DNA from: Treponema sp.
Lineage (GTDB): Bacteria > Spirochaetota > Spirochaetia > Treponematales > Treponemataceae
Assembly: GCA_024400915.1 (NCBI GenBank)
Contig: JAKSLX010000010.1
Coordinates: 1-64,000 of the forward strand
Length of the DNA: 64,000 nucleotides
Reading direction: 5' to 3'
The notes below the pieces were generated by a model. That model saw only the letters and a program-made list of their open reading frames with translations. It did no database searches and was not told where the DNA came from. Shown here piece after piece: positions 1 to 9,311 of this stretch. The first letter of the stretch is position 1. Every line of letters begins with the position of its first letter. Position numbers and translations under genes: made by a program.

Positions 1-13
1 ACCACTGGATTAA

Positions 14-190
14 AATCCCTACCTCTTGTGTGTCCTTGACATGGGGTACATTTCATCTCAGGGGGCCCATGACAAGGCTGTGGAGACAGCAAGACTGATG
101 CTTATAAACAACATTGATGTTTCTATGGTTGTAAAATGCACAGGGCTTACTCTTGATGAGGTCAAAGAGATTTCCATGAAAAATGCCTAG
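14..190 (+). pseudogene. Remnant of Rpn-family (PD-(D/E)XK) transposase/nuclease, C-terminal end only
   Basis: An open frame ending in TAG at 188-190 encodes a C-terminal tail of the kind seen in Rpn family recombination-promoting nuclease/putative transposase proteins: a helix with ARLMLINN, then CTGLTLDEVKEI, matching the family's usual pattern of a leucine-rich helix followed by TGLSxEEI. An in-frame TAA at 11-13 lies just upstream, so no full-length frame is present. The first ATG is at 41 and would give only 49 residues. The piece could be a decayed copy, or a frameshifted gene whose body lies beyond the left edge. The family call rests on the tail pattern alone. Confidence 0.5.
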
Positions 191-362
191 GTTATGATAA
201 TTCAACAATTGAAGTATAAAGGTCTATGTTCCAAGTAAATAATTTTTGCGAATTTATGAGAATTTACTATACTTGTACTGTTGAAATTTTGAATTTTTAC
301 CGAAAATATAGTGATTTACCTTCTCAAAGGGTGAAAGTATCAGGAATTCCAAAAGAATTCTG

Positions 363-391
363 TTGACTTATACTCTTTGTGAGAGTAGAAT
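363..391 (+). promoter_or_regulatory. Sigma-70-type promoter of the porin gene
   Basis: TTGACT at 363-368 and TAGAAT at 386-391 are separated by exactly 17 bp. The predicted start of transcription is near 398, giving a leader of about 40 nt with the ribosome binding site AAGGAGG at 425-431. No competing promoter of this quality is seen between 191 and 362. Confidence 0.75.
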
Positions 392-398
392 AAAGTTA

Positions 399-416
399 TG
401 ATACCGTATGGTATCG
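399..416 (+). promoter_or_regulatory. Hairpin at the 5' end of the porin mRNA, or operator
   Basis: GATACC (400-405), loop GTAT, GGTATC (410-415) forms a 6-bp stem, extended by a T-G wobble, exactly where the transcript from the upstream promoter should begin. A 5'-terminal stem of this sort can protect an abundant mRNA from decay. The same symmetry could instead be a repressor site at +1 to +18. The sequence does not distinguish these. Confidence 0.4.
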
Positions 417-438
417 CAAAAAATAAGGAGGCTAAGAG

Positions 439-1671
439 ATGAAAAAGACTCTTATCGCAGTAGCTGCAGCAGCAGCATTGACAACATCTGCTTTCGCAGA
501 AATCACATTCGGTTCATGGCTCCGCGTGCTTACAGCACCAGTTGCAAGCGACGGAAAGGACACAGTAGCTTCTATGGGTAACTCATGGGGTTGGGGTGCT
601 CGCGTTGCTCGTATTGATGTTCACGCAGCAGCAGAAGATGGAAAAGTAGGATTTGAAATGGGCGTTTGGAACGACAAGAACAACGGCCTTTCAGCAGGTG
701 ATGATGCATACATTTGGGCAAAGCCAGTTGACGCAGTAAAGGTTTCTTACGGTCAGTATGACAACCCAACACCACTCCGTGGCGACTTCTGCTACGGTTC
801 ATGGAACTGGCTCCGCCCACAGGCATGGCTCCAGGACGATGAAGGTCTCTTGATGTCTGGAAAGGCAAACAACGGCCTCAAGGTTGAAATCACACCAATG
901 GACGGACTCTATGTTCTCGTTATGGCTCCAATCGATACAACACAGGCTAAGGCTGAAGATGTATACAAGAACCTCCAGACAGGTTTCGCATACAACATCG
1001 AAGGTGTTGGTAAGCTCAAGGCTCAGTTGATCCTCAAGAACACACCAAAGGTAGAAGCAGCTGCTAACACAGCAACAGGTTACTACTTTGATACAACAAC
1101 TGGTACAGCAAAGGCTAACGACAACTCAAAGACAGCATCTGACGCAACACTCGACAAGACAGTTGAAGTTGCATTCGACCTCACATCAGTTGAAAACCTC
1201 TACGTAGGTGTTGGTTTCCAGATGGTAATGCTCGACAAGATGGAAGATCGTGGTCTCCAGGCAAACCAGAAGATGAAGATCGCTCTCGCAGCTGGATACC
1301 AGGTTAACGATGAACTCAAGGTATCTGCTTCAGGTGCTTACTTCATGTACCAGAAGGGAAAGAACGACGGTGGTCAGGACGGACGTTTCCAGGCTGGTGT
1401 TGGTGTTGACTACAACCTCGGTGATGGTATGAACCTCTCAGCAGACGTTCGCTACCTCGCAAAGGCTGGTGTTGAAAACAACGACAAGACAGACCGCATG
1501 GCATTCTCTGTAGGCGTTACAAAGGGTATCTCTTCTAACGGTTACATCGGAGCAGCTTTCCAGGCACAGACAAACTCAGGAAACTGGGCAACAAACGTTA
1601 TCAAGGCTAACGCTGAAAATAACGACAAGCTCACATGGTGTGTACCTGTAGCAATCTCTTGCTGGTTCTAA
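439..1671 (+). CDS. Outer-membrane porin-like beta-barrel protein
   Basis: The 410-residue product starts with a clean Sec signal peptide (MKKTLIAVAAAAALTTSAFA) and ends in Trp-Phe, a terminal aromatic typical of outer-membrane barrels. Between them are alternating polar and aromatic stretches rich in Gly, Asn and Asp, with no long hydrophobic helix, as expected for a beta-barrel channel. The gene is monocistronic: it has its own strong promoter, an optimal Shine-Dalgarno 8 nt before the ATG, and a rho-independent terminator downstream. Codon choice is strongly restricted (CTC for Leu, CGC for Arg, AAG for Lys), like pflB and unlike most neighbours, which suggests very high expression. It resembles abundant porins of gut and rumen treponemes. 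The solute is unknown. Confidence 0.75.
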   Translation: MKKTLIAVAAAAALTTSAFAEITFGSWLRVLTAPVASDGKDTVASMGNSWGWGARVARIDVHAAAEDGKVGFEMGVWNDKNNGLSAGDDAYIWAKPVDAVKVSYGQYDNPTPLRGDFCYGSWNWLRPQAWLQDDEGLLMSGKANNGLKVEITPMDGLYVLVMAPIDTTQAKAEDVYKNLQTGFAYNIEGVGKLKAQLILKNTPKVEAAANTATGYYFDTTTGTAKANDNSKTASDATLDKTVEVAFDLTSVENLYVGVGFQMVMLDKMEDRGLQANQKMKIALAAGYQVNDELKVSASGAYFMYQKGKNDGGQDGRFQAGVGVDYNLGDGMNLSADVRYLAKAGVENNDKTDRMAFSVGVTKGISSNGYIGAAFQAQTNSGNWATNVIKANAENNDKLTWCVPVAISCWF

Positions 1672-1727
1672 TTTAGACCAACATGCAAATGCTTAACTTA
1701 ATTACGAATGTGATTTTATAAAGCAGG

Positions 1728-1760
1728 CCCCTGGCTCATCCCCAGGGGTTTCTTTATTTT
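1728..1760 (+). terminator. Rho-independent terminator after the porin gene
   Basis: CCCCTGG (1728-1734) pairs with CCAGGGG (1742-1748) around a 7-nt loop and is followed by a T-rich run from 1749. It separates the porin from the efflux operon. Confidence 0.85.
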
Positions 1761-1825
1761 AAAGCCATTTTAGTAACGACATTCTTTTCTTAAAAAACTT
1801 TAATCATTTTATAACAGTATTTATT

Positions 1826-1854
1826 TTGTATTAGCTTTGCCTTTCCGATAATAT
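1826..1854 (+). promoter_or_regulatory. Promoter of the TolC/RND operon, apparently leaderless
   Basis: TTGTAT (1826-1831) and TAATAT (1849-1854) have a 17-bp spacer. The -10 box ends only 6 nt before the ATG at 1861, so transcription should begin at or next to the start codon. No Shine-Dalgarno sequence precedes this ATG, which fits a leaderless message. Confidence 0.55.
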
Positions 1855-1860
1855 AGTATT

Positions 1861-3156
1861 ATGAAAATGTTACGGAAAAATGCTTTGTTCCTGGCTGTTT
1901 TTTTTACGACAGCTTTTGCTTATGCAGACAAATTGATCCTTACTCCCCAAAGTGCAGTTGAATACGCATTGAAAAATAACATTTCCCTTAAGCAGGATAA
2001 AATCACCCTTGATGCAAAGGAAAGGGAGAAGAAATATTCCTGGAACGGGGCAAGTCCTTCTGCAAGCTTAAGCGCAACCTACAGTTCAGCCTTGCCTTCT
2101 AAAGAAAACAGCAGGGATACTATTTCCGCAGGTGCAAGAATTTCTACAAGCCTTACGCCTTCCTTGTATACCCAGGTTAAAAATGCAGCAATTGCCTATG
2201 AAGCGCAGGAAATTACTTATGATGCTGCAAAAAGCAATATTTCTTTTACGGTCATTAAGAATTACTACGGCATCCTCTATGAAATGGAAAACCTTTCGCT
2301 GAGTAAAAAAAATCTTGAGACAAAAAAAAATCAGTACAAGTCAAACCTTGAGAAATTCAATCGTGGCATGCTGAATCAGGTTGATGTTTTAAGCGCACAG
2401 ATAAATTATCAGAATACAGAACTTACCGTTGAAAGCCAGAAAATCAGCCTTGAAAATTCAATTGCTACCTTTAAGCAGACTTTAGGAATTCCTCAGGAGC
2501 AAGAGGTGGAATTTTCCGGTGATTTTAATTCCATTCTTGATTTGAAAAAAATCGACGGTTCTCTCGTAGAATCAAAATCTTCTTCTGTTGCTTTGCTGGA
2601 AAAACAGCTTGAGAGTGCCAGGATGTCCTTGCTTGCTTCAAGGTTCAAGGCATACGGTCCGACTCTTACAGCTTCCTATAATTATTCTAAAAGTTACTAT
2701 GCTGACGGTTTTGATAACTACAGCAACGGTGGAAGTCTTAGCATCGGAGCTTCAATTCCTCTTGACGGAATTTTCCCCTGGTCAAGTTCTTCACTCTCAA
2801 TAAATTCTAGCATGGATAATATAGAGACTCTTGAACTTAAACTTGAATCTGAAAAAACAAATGTAAAGATAAAGACAGATTCTCTTGTGAAAAAAATAAA
2901 TCAAAGCATAGATAATATTAAAGTTAGAAAGAGCAGCATTGATCTTGCAGAGAAAAATTACGATATGACCCTCAAGGCTTACAATTATGGAACAAGAGAT
3001 CTTCTTACTTTGCAGTCTGCACAGGACAGCCTTCTTTCATCAAAAGTAAATCTTGTGTCGGAGGCAAATACTCTTGTTGCTTCCTTGTGCGAACTTGAAA
3101 ATATTTGCGGCATGGTTCCTGGAACTTTGCTTGGAGTAGAAAATGAAAATAAATAA
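1861..3156 (+). CDS. TolC-family outer-membrane efflux protein
   Basis: The 431-residue product has a Sec signal peptide of about 22 residues ending FAYA, then two similar helical halves typical of the OEP/TolC fold (around residues 30-220 and 240-420), each with long Gln, Asn, Leu and Lys-rich coiled helices joined by short Ser/Tyr-rich strands such as ASLSATYSSAL and PTLTASYNYS. Length is normal for the family. It should form the outer-membrane duct of the tripartite pump encoded by the next two genes: its stop overlaps the start of the adaptor gene by 14 bp. The start is fixed by the signal peptide and the -10 box directly upstream. The exported substrate is not known. Confidence 0.85.
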   Translation: MKMLRKNALFLAVFFTTAFAYADKLILTPQSAVEYALKNNISLKQDKITLDAKEREKKYSWNGASPSASLSATYSSALPSKENSRDTISAGARISTSLTPSLYTQVKNAAIAYEAQEITYDAAKSNISFTVIKNYYGILYEMENLSLSKKNLETKKNQYKSNLEKFNRGMLNQVDVLSAQINYQNTELTVESQKISLENSIATFKQTLGIPQEQEVEFSGDFNSILDLKKIDGSLVESKSSSVALLEKQLESARMSLLASRFKAYGPTLTASYNYSKSYYADGFDNYSNGGSLSIGASIPLDGIFPWSSSSLSINSSMDNIETLELKLESEKTNVKIKTDSLVKKINQSIDNIKVRKSSIDLAEKNYDMTLKAYNYGTRDLLTLQSAQDSLLSSKVNLVSEANTLVASLCELENICGMVPGTLLGVENENK

Positions 3157-4102
3157 AAAGCCTTTGTTTGTGATTGCTTTGTGTTTTGCGGCTATTGCTG
3201 CAACCTTCATCTACATAAAGAAAGCTCCGTCAGGGAAAGGACATATGCCGGGGATGCCTGGTAAAGGTATGCCTGGAGGCAAAGGAATGCCGGGTGGTCC
3301 TATGAGCGCTGCTGAAACTCAGGTTACGGTAAAAACTCAGGTGGCTCAGAAATCTGTCCTTCACGATTATGTAAATACAAACGGTGAAATCGAAAGTAAG
3401 AGCAGTGTTGCGGTTTTCCCTGACATTGGAGGAAAGGTTTACCAGAATTTTGTTGGCCTTGGAAGTGTTGTTAAGAAAGGCGATGTGATTGCTGAAATAG
3501 ATCCAAGCGAGCCTGGAGCCTATTATACCCACAGCAAGGTTTTTGCTCCTGTAAGCGGAACCATCATTGCAAGCGTTGTTGAAGCAGGTACTAAGGTAAG
3601 CACTCAGAGCGTGATTACTACAATTGGTGATGTTTCAAACCTTCAGCTTAAGGTTAAGATTGTTGAGCGTTATGTTGCAAACATCAAGAAGGGACTCAAG
3701 GCAAAGGTAATCCTTGATGCCTACGAGAACGAAGTTTTTGAAGCAACGGTTGTAAAGGTTTCTCCTGTCCTTGATCAGAACAGCAGGACAAAAGAAGTTG
3801 TTCTTGATTTTGATAGAAAAGATGAAAGAATTAATGCGGGTATGTTTGCAAAGGTTACCTTGTATACAGTCGATTATTCCGGCGTTGTTACTGTTCCAAG
3901 TTCGTGTGTAGTTACGAAGGGAAAGCACAACTACGTGTTTGTGGTTTCTGAAGACGGAAAGAAAGCTGTAAAAAAAGAAGTTGTCCTTGGCCGCAGTGTA
4001 GACAGTCTTGTGCAGGCGGAAGGATTAGAAGAAGGGGAGCGCATCGTGATTGAAGGCATGAGCGTTCTTACAGACGGTTCTTTGATAAGGGAAATTAAAT
4101 GA
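3143..4102 (+). CDS. RND efflux periplasmic adaptor (membrane fusion protein)
   Basis: The 319-residue protein has an N-terminal hydrophobic anchor (about 6-23). An unusual linker at about 30-53 follows, built of Met-Pro-Gly units with Lys and His. Then come the barrel-sandwich (lipoyl-like) domain with GEIESKSSVAVFPDIGG and the matching half VFAPVSGTIIASVVEAG, a beta-barrel domain, and a membrane-proximal domain ending GERIVIEGMSVLTDGSLI. This is the usual HlyD/AcrA order. It links the inner-membrane pump to the TolC-like duct. Its reading frame overlaps the tolC-like gene by 14 bp and the pump gene by 4 bp (ATGA), so the three are translationally coupled. The Met-rich linker is unlike common family members. 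Confidence 0.85.
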   Translation: MKINKKPLFVIALCFAAIAATFIYIKKAPSGKGHMPGMPGKGMPGGKGMPGGPMSAAETQVTVKTQVAQKSVLHDYVNTNGEIESKSSVAVFPDIGGKVYQNFVGLGSVVKKGDVIAEIDPSEPGAYYTHSKVFAPVSGTIIASVVEAGTKVSTQSVITTIGDVSNLQLKVKIVERYVANIKKGLKAKVILDAYENEVFEATVVKVSPVLDQNSRTKEVVLDFDRKDERINAGMFAKVTLYTVDYSGVVTVPSSCVVTKGKHNYVFVVSEDGKKAVKKEVVLGRSVDSLVQAEGLEEGERIVIEGMSVLTDGSLIREIK

Positions 4103-7100
4103 TAAGTGAAAAAACAATGCAGCACCCGATTCTGGTGCTCATGACTTTTGTTCTTCTTGGTCTTACAGGCATTTTTACGATGAGCAATACGTCTCTTTCA
4201 TTGATGCCTGATGTAGATATGCCTTACCTTATGGTTTCTGCAACTTATACAAATGCAGGTCCTGAATCAGTTGAAAAAAGCGTTACGAAAATAATTGAAG
4301 ATACATTGATAAGTGTCAGTGGCCTTAAGAATTTGAATTCAACTTCCATGGAAGGTCAATGCCAGGTAAGCATGGAATTTAATTATGGTACTGACCTTGA
4401 AATTGCGGCAAATGATGTTCGTACGAAACTGAGCCGAATTACAAGCCGACTTCCCGATGACGTTCAGCCAAATGTTTTTAAAATGGATGCAAACAGCTGG
4501 CCTATTCTTCGCATTGCCGTAAGAGGAAACCGAAGTGCCGATGACCTTAAGCAGATTGCCGATGACTACATTGTTGATGTCCTTGAGCAGGCAGACGGTG
4601 TTGGTGAAGCCAAATCCAGTGGTGGTAGAACAAAAATCGTCCGTGTTGAAATTGACCAGAACAGACTGCAGGCATATGGATTAACCCTCACTGGTGTTGC
4701 ATCAAGCCTTTCAAGACAGAACATAGAAATCGGTGGCGGTCAGATTACGGAAGGTCAGAAAGATTATTCTGTCAGGACTACAGGCGAATATAAAAGCGTT
4801 GATGAAATAAGCAATACGGTAGTGACTACAAAAAACGGTTACGATGTTAAACTTAAGGATCTTGGCCGGGCATATCTTGGTTACAAAGATACTTCAAGTG
4901 AAGTTTACATCAATGGTGAACCTGGCGTTTATGTTTCCGTAACAAAACAGTCCGGTGAAAATTCCGTTACTGTTGCAAATGGAGTCTATGCAAAAATGGA
5001 ATCCCTCAGGGATGTTTTGCCTTCGGATATTACCATGGAAATTGTCCGCGACGATACAGACAGCATTCGTGATACTTTGAATACTCTTCTTGAAAGCGCG
5101 GAACAGGGCCTTATTCTTGCCGTAGTGATTCTTTTTGTTTTCCTGTGTTCCGTAAAAACCACAATCATCATTGCCGTTTCAATTCCACTCAGTATCGTCA
5201 TTACATTGCTTTCAATGAACATGTGTGGAATCACTTTAAACATGATGACCATGACTGGTCTTATTCTTGGTGTCGGCATGATTGTTGATGCTTCCGTTGT
5301 CATGATTGACAATATCTATTCTTACCGTAACCGCGGAACTAAAGCCCATGTTGCGGCTGTCCTTGGTACTCAGGAAATGATTGTTTCCGTTATTTCAGGA
5401 AACCTTACGACCATCTGCGTATTCATTCCGTTCCTTTTCTTCATGAAAGATCTTGGTTATATGGGACAGATGTTCAAGGGAATTATTTTTACAATCGTCA
5501 TTGCCCTTGTAAGTTCTCTCTTTGTTGCAATCTTTCTTGTTCCGGTTCTTGCAGGACATTTTCTTCCGCTTACAAACAGAAAGGAAAAACCGGTTAAATC
5601 TGTGGTATTCCAATTCCTTTACGGCACATTTGAAAAATGTCAGAAAGCAATTGAAGGCGTTTATGGAAAAATTCTCCGTTCTGCCTTAAACCACAGGATT
5701 ACAACAATCGTTGTCTGCACGACAGCCCTCATCATTGCCCTCATGTTTGTTCCTACTTTGAAAATCCAGATGATGACAGGTGGACATGATGACAGCGTTA
5801 CTGTAAAGATGGTGCTTCCGGTTGGTACAAGCCTTGAAGAAACTACTGAAACAGTTCAGCAGTTTGAAAAAATCGTAATGGATGAAATCAAGGGTGTAAA
5901 GAACATCATTACTTCCATCGGTTCTGGTTCCAGAAATGCAACTTCCTATACGGGTCAGATTGAAATCCAGCTGCCTCCTAGCGACAAGCAGATAGACAAT
6001 GATGCAACAATTCAGAGAAAACTGCGCGCACACTTTGGCGATTTTACTGATGTTGAATTCAGCTTTGGACAGGGAAGACGACAGCAGATGACAGGTAGCG
6101 ACATTGACATTGTTGTAAGGAGCCAGAGTCTTTCAAAGGCAATGGATGTTGCAAACCAGATTAATGATGTAATGGCTGGAATGCCAGAAATCGGTGAACC
6201 ATCAGTAGACACTGAAGAAGGACTTCCTCAGGTTCAGATAGAAGTTGACCGTCAGCGTGCATACAACTTTGGAGTAAACATCAATACGGTTGCAAATGAA
6301 ATCAAAGCATGTATTGAAGGCGCAACAGCAACAACTTTCCGTGACAATGGAAATGATTATTCGGTTTATGTAATGCTCAGAGAAGAAGACAGAAAGCAGG
6401 TCATTGATCTTGAGCAGATTTATGTAAGTGGTTCCAAAGGACTTGTGGCTCTTTCTAATGTTGCAAGCGTAAATAAGGGGCTTGGGCCTGTTACCATCAA
6501 GCACGAAAACAGAAACCGCCTTGTTCATGTTAAGGCAAATATCCTCAACGATGAAAATGCCAATATCGTTGAAAAGAGAATAAAGGAAAACTGCGCAAAG
6601 GCTTTTATTGTTCCAGAAGGTGTAAGTGTTAGTTATGAAGGAAGCTGGACGGAAATGGCAAAGCAGGGAAAGGTTTACGGAAAAATCATTCTTATGGCAA
6701 TTGTTCTGGTATTTGGCGTCATGGCAGCAACATACGAAAGTTTTAAGGCGCCGATCATCAATATCTTTACGATTCCGTTCCTTGCAATCGGAGTTATCTT
6801 CATCTACAAAATCATCGGGCAGGCCTTCTCTTTGATGAGTGCAGTTGGTCTTATCATGCTTGTAGGAATTGTTGTTAACAACGGTATCATTCTTGTTGAC
6901 TATACAAACCTTTTGCGTGAAAGGGGCAAGCCAATGATTGAGGCCTGTTATGAAGCCGGAGTAAGCCGTCTTCGTCCTGTTCTCATGACGACCCTTACTA
7001 CAATTCTCGGTATGATTCCTATGTGCTTTGCTTCAAGCGGAAGTGCGGGCATGGTTCAGCCTATCGGTATTGCTGTTGTCGGCGGGCTTTTCAGTTCAAC

Positions 7101-7185
7101 CTTCATTACCCTGTTTTTCATTCCGGTGCTTTACAGCTACATAATGAACAGCAGAAAAAAAGAGGAAGAGGGAATCAAAGTATGA
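4099..7185 (+). CDS. RND-superfamily inner-membrane efflux transporter
   Basis: The 1028-residue product has the full AcrB-like plan: one N-terminal membrane helix (about 10-30), a large periplasmic porter loop, a block of five to six helices (about 335-490), a second periplasmic loop, and a C-terminal helix block (about 855-1020). TM4 carries GMIVDASVVMIDNI, so the proton-relay region has one Asp where AcrB has an Asp pair (VDDA). It drives proton-coupled export through the adaptor and TolC-like partners. Its start overlaps the adaptor stop as ATGA, and its own stop overlaps the next start the same way. Substrates could be drugs, lipids or metals; hydrophobe/amphiphile export is most likely by family. 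Confidence 0.9.
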   Translation: MISEKTMQHPILVLMTFVLLGLTGIFTMSNTSLSLMPDVDMPYLMVSATYTNAGPESVEKSVTKIIEDTLISVSGLKNLNSTSMEGQCQVSMEFNYGTDLEIAANDVRTKLSRITSRLPDDVQPNVFKMDANSWPILRIAVRGNRSADDLKQIADDYIVDVLEQADGVGEAKSSGGRTKIVRVEIDQNRLQAYGLTLTGVASSLSRQNIEIGGGQITEGQKDYSVRTTGEYKSVDEISNTVVTTKNGYDVKLKDLGRAYLGYKDTSSEVYINGEPGVYVSVTKQSGENSVTVANGVYAKMESLRDVLPSDITMEIVRDDTDSIRDTLNTLLESAEQGLILAVVILFVFLCSVKTTIIIAVSIPLSIVITLLSMNMCGITLNMMTMTGLILGVGMIVDASVVMIDNIYSYRNRGTKAHVAAVLGTQEMIVSVISGNLTTICVFIPFLFFMKDLGYMGQMFKGIIFTIVIALVSSLFVAIFLVPVLAGHFLPLTNRKEKPVKSVVFQFLYGTFEKCQKAIEGVYGKILRSALNHRITTIVVCTTALIIALMFVPTLKIQMMTGGHDDSVTVKMVLPVGTSLEETTETVQQFEKIVMDEIKGVKNIITSIGSGSRNATSYTGQIEIQLPPSDKQIDNDATIQRKLRAHFGDFTDVEFSFGQGRRQQMTGSDIDIVVRSQSLSKAMDVANQINDVMAGMPEIGEPSVDTEEGLPQVQIEVDRQRAYNFGVNINTVANEIKACIEGATATTFRDNGNDYSVYVMLREEDRKQVIDLEQIYVSGSKGLVALSNVASVNKGLGPVTIKHENRNRLVHVKANILNDENANIVEKRIKENCAKAFIVPEGVSVSYEGSWTEMAKQGKVYGKIILMAIVLVFGVMAATYESFKAPIINIFTIPFLAIGVIFIYKIIGQAFSLMSAVGLIMLVGIVVNNGIILVDYTNLLRERGKPMIEACYEAGVSRLRPVLMTTLTTILGMIPMCFASSGSAGMVQPIGIAVVGGLFSSTFITLFFIPVLYSYIMNSRKKEEEGIKV

Positions 7186-7466
7186 TAAGAATAGAAATAA
7201 TTGCAAACAAGTCGGTCCAGGAAGACATTGAAAAAGCAATGGAAAGGAACATTGAAAACTTTTATTACACTACAATTCCTTTGGTGCTTGGTCGCGGTGG
7301 GGAAAACAGAAAACTTGGAACTGCAACCTGGCCTGAAACGAATTTTGCAATGATCAGCTATATTGAAGACAAAGATTTTGAAACTGCGAAAAAAGTCATT
7401 TCTGCAATCAAGGAAAAATTTTCCGGTGAAGGAATCAAGATGTTTGCTGTAAAGGCTGAAGTCTAG
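7182..7466 (+). CDS. PII-like transporter-associated protein
   Basis: This small cytoplasmic protein (94 residues) starts MIRIEIIANKSVQEDIEKAM and continues with a beta-alpha-beta pattern of a PII-like ferredoxin fold, including a GRGGENRKLGTATWPE loop. I place it with the small PII-like proteins found beside RND pumps (the PG0541-type transporter-associated family, from memory). The chosen ATG overlaps the pump stop (ATGA), and a GA-rich ribosome site lies just upstream; a longer reading from 7023 would sit inside the pump gene. A role in sensing or modulating the pump is inferred from position only. Its TAG stop shares the bases CTAG with the stop of the opposite-strand gene. Confidence 0.65.
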   Translation: MIRIEIIANKSVQEDIEKAMERNIENFYYTTIPLVLGRGGENRKLGTATWPETNFAMISYIEDKDFETAKKVISAIKEKFSGEGIKMFAVKAEV

Positions 7467-9217
7467 AAAATCAATTTTTCAAAATTCGAAACATCTACGG
7501 GCTTTGAATAGTAATAGCCCTGAATGCTTTCGCAGCCGGTTTTTGTGAGGAAGTTGTTCTGCTCAACAGTTTCAACTCCTTCAGCCGTTACATGAATTCC
7601 AAGTTCCTTTGCAAGCTGAATTACATGATGAATGAGTCTTTCTCCGTTGTAGTTTCCAATGGAATCAATTAGGCTCTTGTCCAGTTTCCAGGCTGAAAAA
7701 TGAATTGAATTCAATGCAGAAAGTGATGAGTATCCGGAGCCAAAATCATCCATGTGGAGAACAAAACCTGCACTGATGAAAGCATCGGTGATTTCCTTGA
7801 ATTTAATGTTTGTAAAAGCTGCAGTTTCTGTAATCTCAATCGGAACATATTTTTTATCAATCCCCACGGACTCAGCAATGTGACTATAGATGTTTATAAT
7901 GTCTTTATAGTAGAGGCTGATGCGAGAAAGGTTTATTGAAACCGGGATGATTTTCTTTCCTTCGTTCTGCCATTTCTTCTGTTGCATGCAGACAGTTCTG
8001 AAAATGTATTGGTCAAAGTTTCTTATCAATCCGTTGTTTTCAAAGAGAGGAATGAATTCTCCTGGAGAAACATAGAAACTCCCGTTCTTTATCCAGCGAA
8101 CAAGTGCTTCGGCTCCTACCATTTCATGATTTTCAGGATTGTATTTAGGCTGATACCATACATGGAATTCATTTTGGGCAAGTGCATTTTCAAAATTTTC
8201 GATTATGTTCTCTTCCCATAAAAGTCGTTCCATATCTTTCTTTTCAAAGAAAGCAAAGTCGCAGTCCTGAAGTTTCTTTGCATTGTTTTTAGCGGTGACT
8301 GCCTCGCTGTAAGAAAGTTCAATTGTTTTTTCTGGATTCCAGCTGGAGATGCCAAAATAAACCTTGACCTGAGGAAGTGATAGTTCTGCGGAAATCAAAT
8401 TCAAGGAATAGGTAATCGATTTGATTTTTGTGATAATTTCATCTTTGTCTTCGCTGGAACAAAAGACAATGAAATCATCGGCATTGATGTGGGCTGCAAA
8501 ATCACCATTTGTAAAATCAAAGACTTCTTCGATCCTGTCCCAGATGGCTTTGATTACCTTGTCTCCGATGCCGATTCCAAAGGTTGTGTTGATAAGTTTG
8601 AATGCATGTATGTCGATGGAAATGATTGTTCCACGGACATTTGCAGCAGTGAGTTCCTTCTTGAACTTGATGTAGTTGTATCCGTTTGTGATCGGGTCGT
8701 AATAGGCATAATGTTCAAGTTCATCCCTGTGTTGCTGCTCCTCGATCTTTTTTGCATGGGTTGTGTTGTTGAGGGCTGCTAGGGTACATATGTCGCCGTC
8801 TTCGTTCTGGATAAGAAAAAATCTCTGGCTGAGGAAGAGCTCCTTTCCTTTGTCATTGGTGTACCAGTAGTCTATTATGTAATCCTTTTTTCCATTTTTG
8901 AAGGATTCTATGAGGAAGTCCTTTGTGTTGAAAAATACCTTGTGCTTGCTTGCGTAATCTGGATCTATGAATTTCTTTACCCATCTATCGATGAATTCAG
9001 AAAATTTGCATGGAGCTTTAAGATCCACCAGTTTAAGGGAAGAGTAAAGCTTTCCTTCTTCATCAGTATAAAAAACTTCTTTTTCGATGAGATCCTTAGT
9101 AAGGTTTGCATCATAATAGCAGATTGCATCGGAAATGATCGCCTTACGGTACTGGGATTCATAAAACAGTTGCTTCTTGAGAGATTCTATGCTGTCGTTA
9201 TTGTAGGTTTGTTCCAT
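7463..9217 (-). CDS. GGDEF (degenerate)-EAL domain protein, probable c-di-GMP phosphodiesterase
   Basis: The 584-residue product has an N-terminal PAS-like sensor region (about 1-150), a diguanylate-cyclase fold (about 170-320) and an EAL domain (about 335-584). The GGDEF signature is replaced by NADDF, so cyclase activity is unlikely. The EAL half keeps the residues needed for hydrolysis: EALVRW, the Asn of NLS, the Glu of EITET, DDFGSGYSSL, KLDKS, AEGVET and the Gln of SIQGYYYSKP. It probably breaks down c-di-GMP. I use the ATG at 9217, which has AGGAAGG at a good distance; a TTG at 9226 sits too close to that site. No membrane helix is obvious, so it is probably cytoplasmic. Confidence 0.85.
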   Translation of the reverse strand: MEQTYNNDSIESLKKQLFYESQYRKAIISDAICYYDANLTKDLIEKEVFYTDEEGKLYSSLKLVDLKAPCKFSEFIDRWVKKFIDPDYASKHKVFFNTKDFLIESFKNGKKDYIIDYWYTNDKGKELFLSQRFFLIQNEDGDICTLAALNNTTHAKKIEEQQHRDELEHYAYYDPITNGYNYIKFKKELTAANVRGTIISIDIHAFKLINTTFGIGIGDKVIKAIWDRIEEVFDFTNGDFAAHINADDFIVFCSSEDKDEIITKIKSITYSLNLISAELSLPQVKVYFGISSWNPEKTIELSYSEAVTAKNNAKKLQDCDFAFFEKKDMERLLWEENIIENFENALAQNEFHVWYQPKYNPENHEMVGAEALVRWIKNGSFYVSPGEFIPLFENNGLIRNFDQYIFRTVCMQQKKWQNEGKKIIPVSINLSRISLYYKDIINIYSHIAESVGIDKKYVPIEITETAAFTNIKFKEITDAFISAGFVLHMDDFGSGYSSLSALNSIHFSAWKLDKSLIDSIGNYNGERLIHHVIQLAKELGIHVTAEGVETVEQNNFLTKTGCESIQGYYYSKPVDVSNFEKLIF

Positions 9218-9311
9218 TGCCTGCAATCCTTCCTAATATCAAGGATAACACAACAATGGAATTAAAAACACTGAATTATGAGTTTTTATATTTTTTTTGT
9301 TTTAGGCTGAA

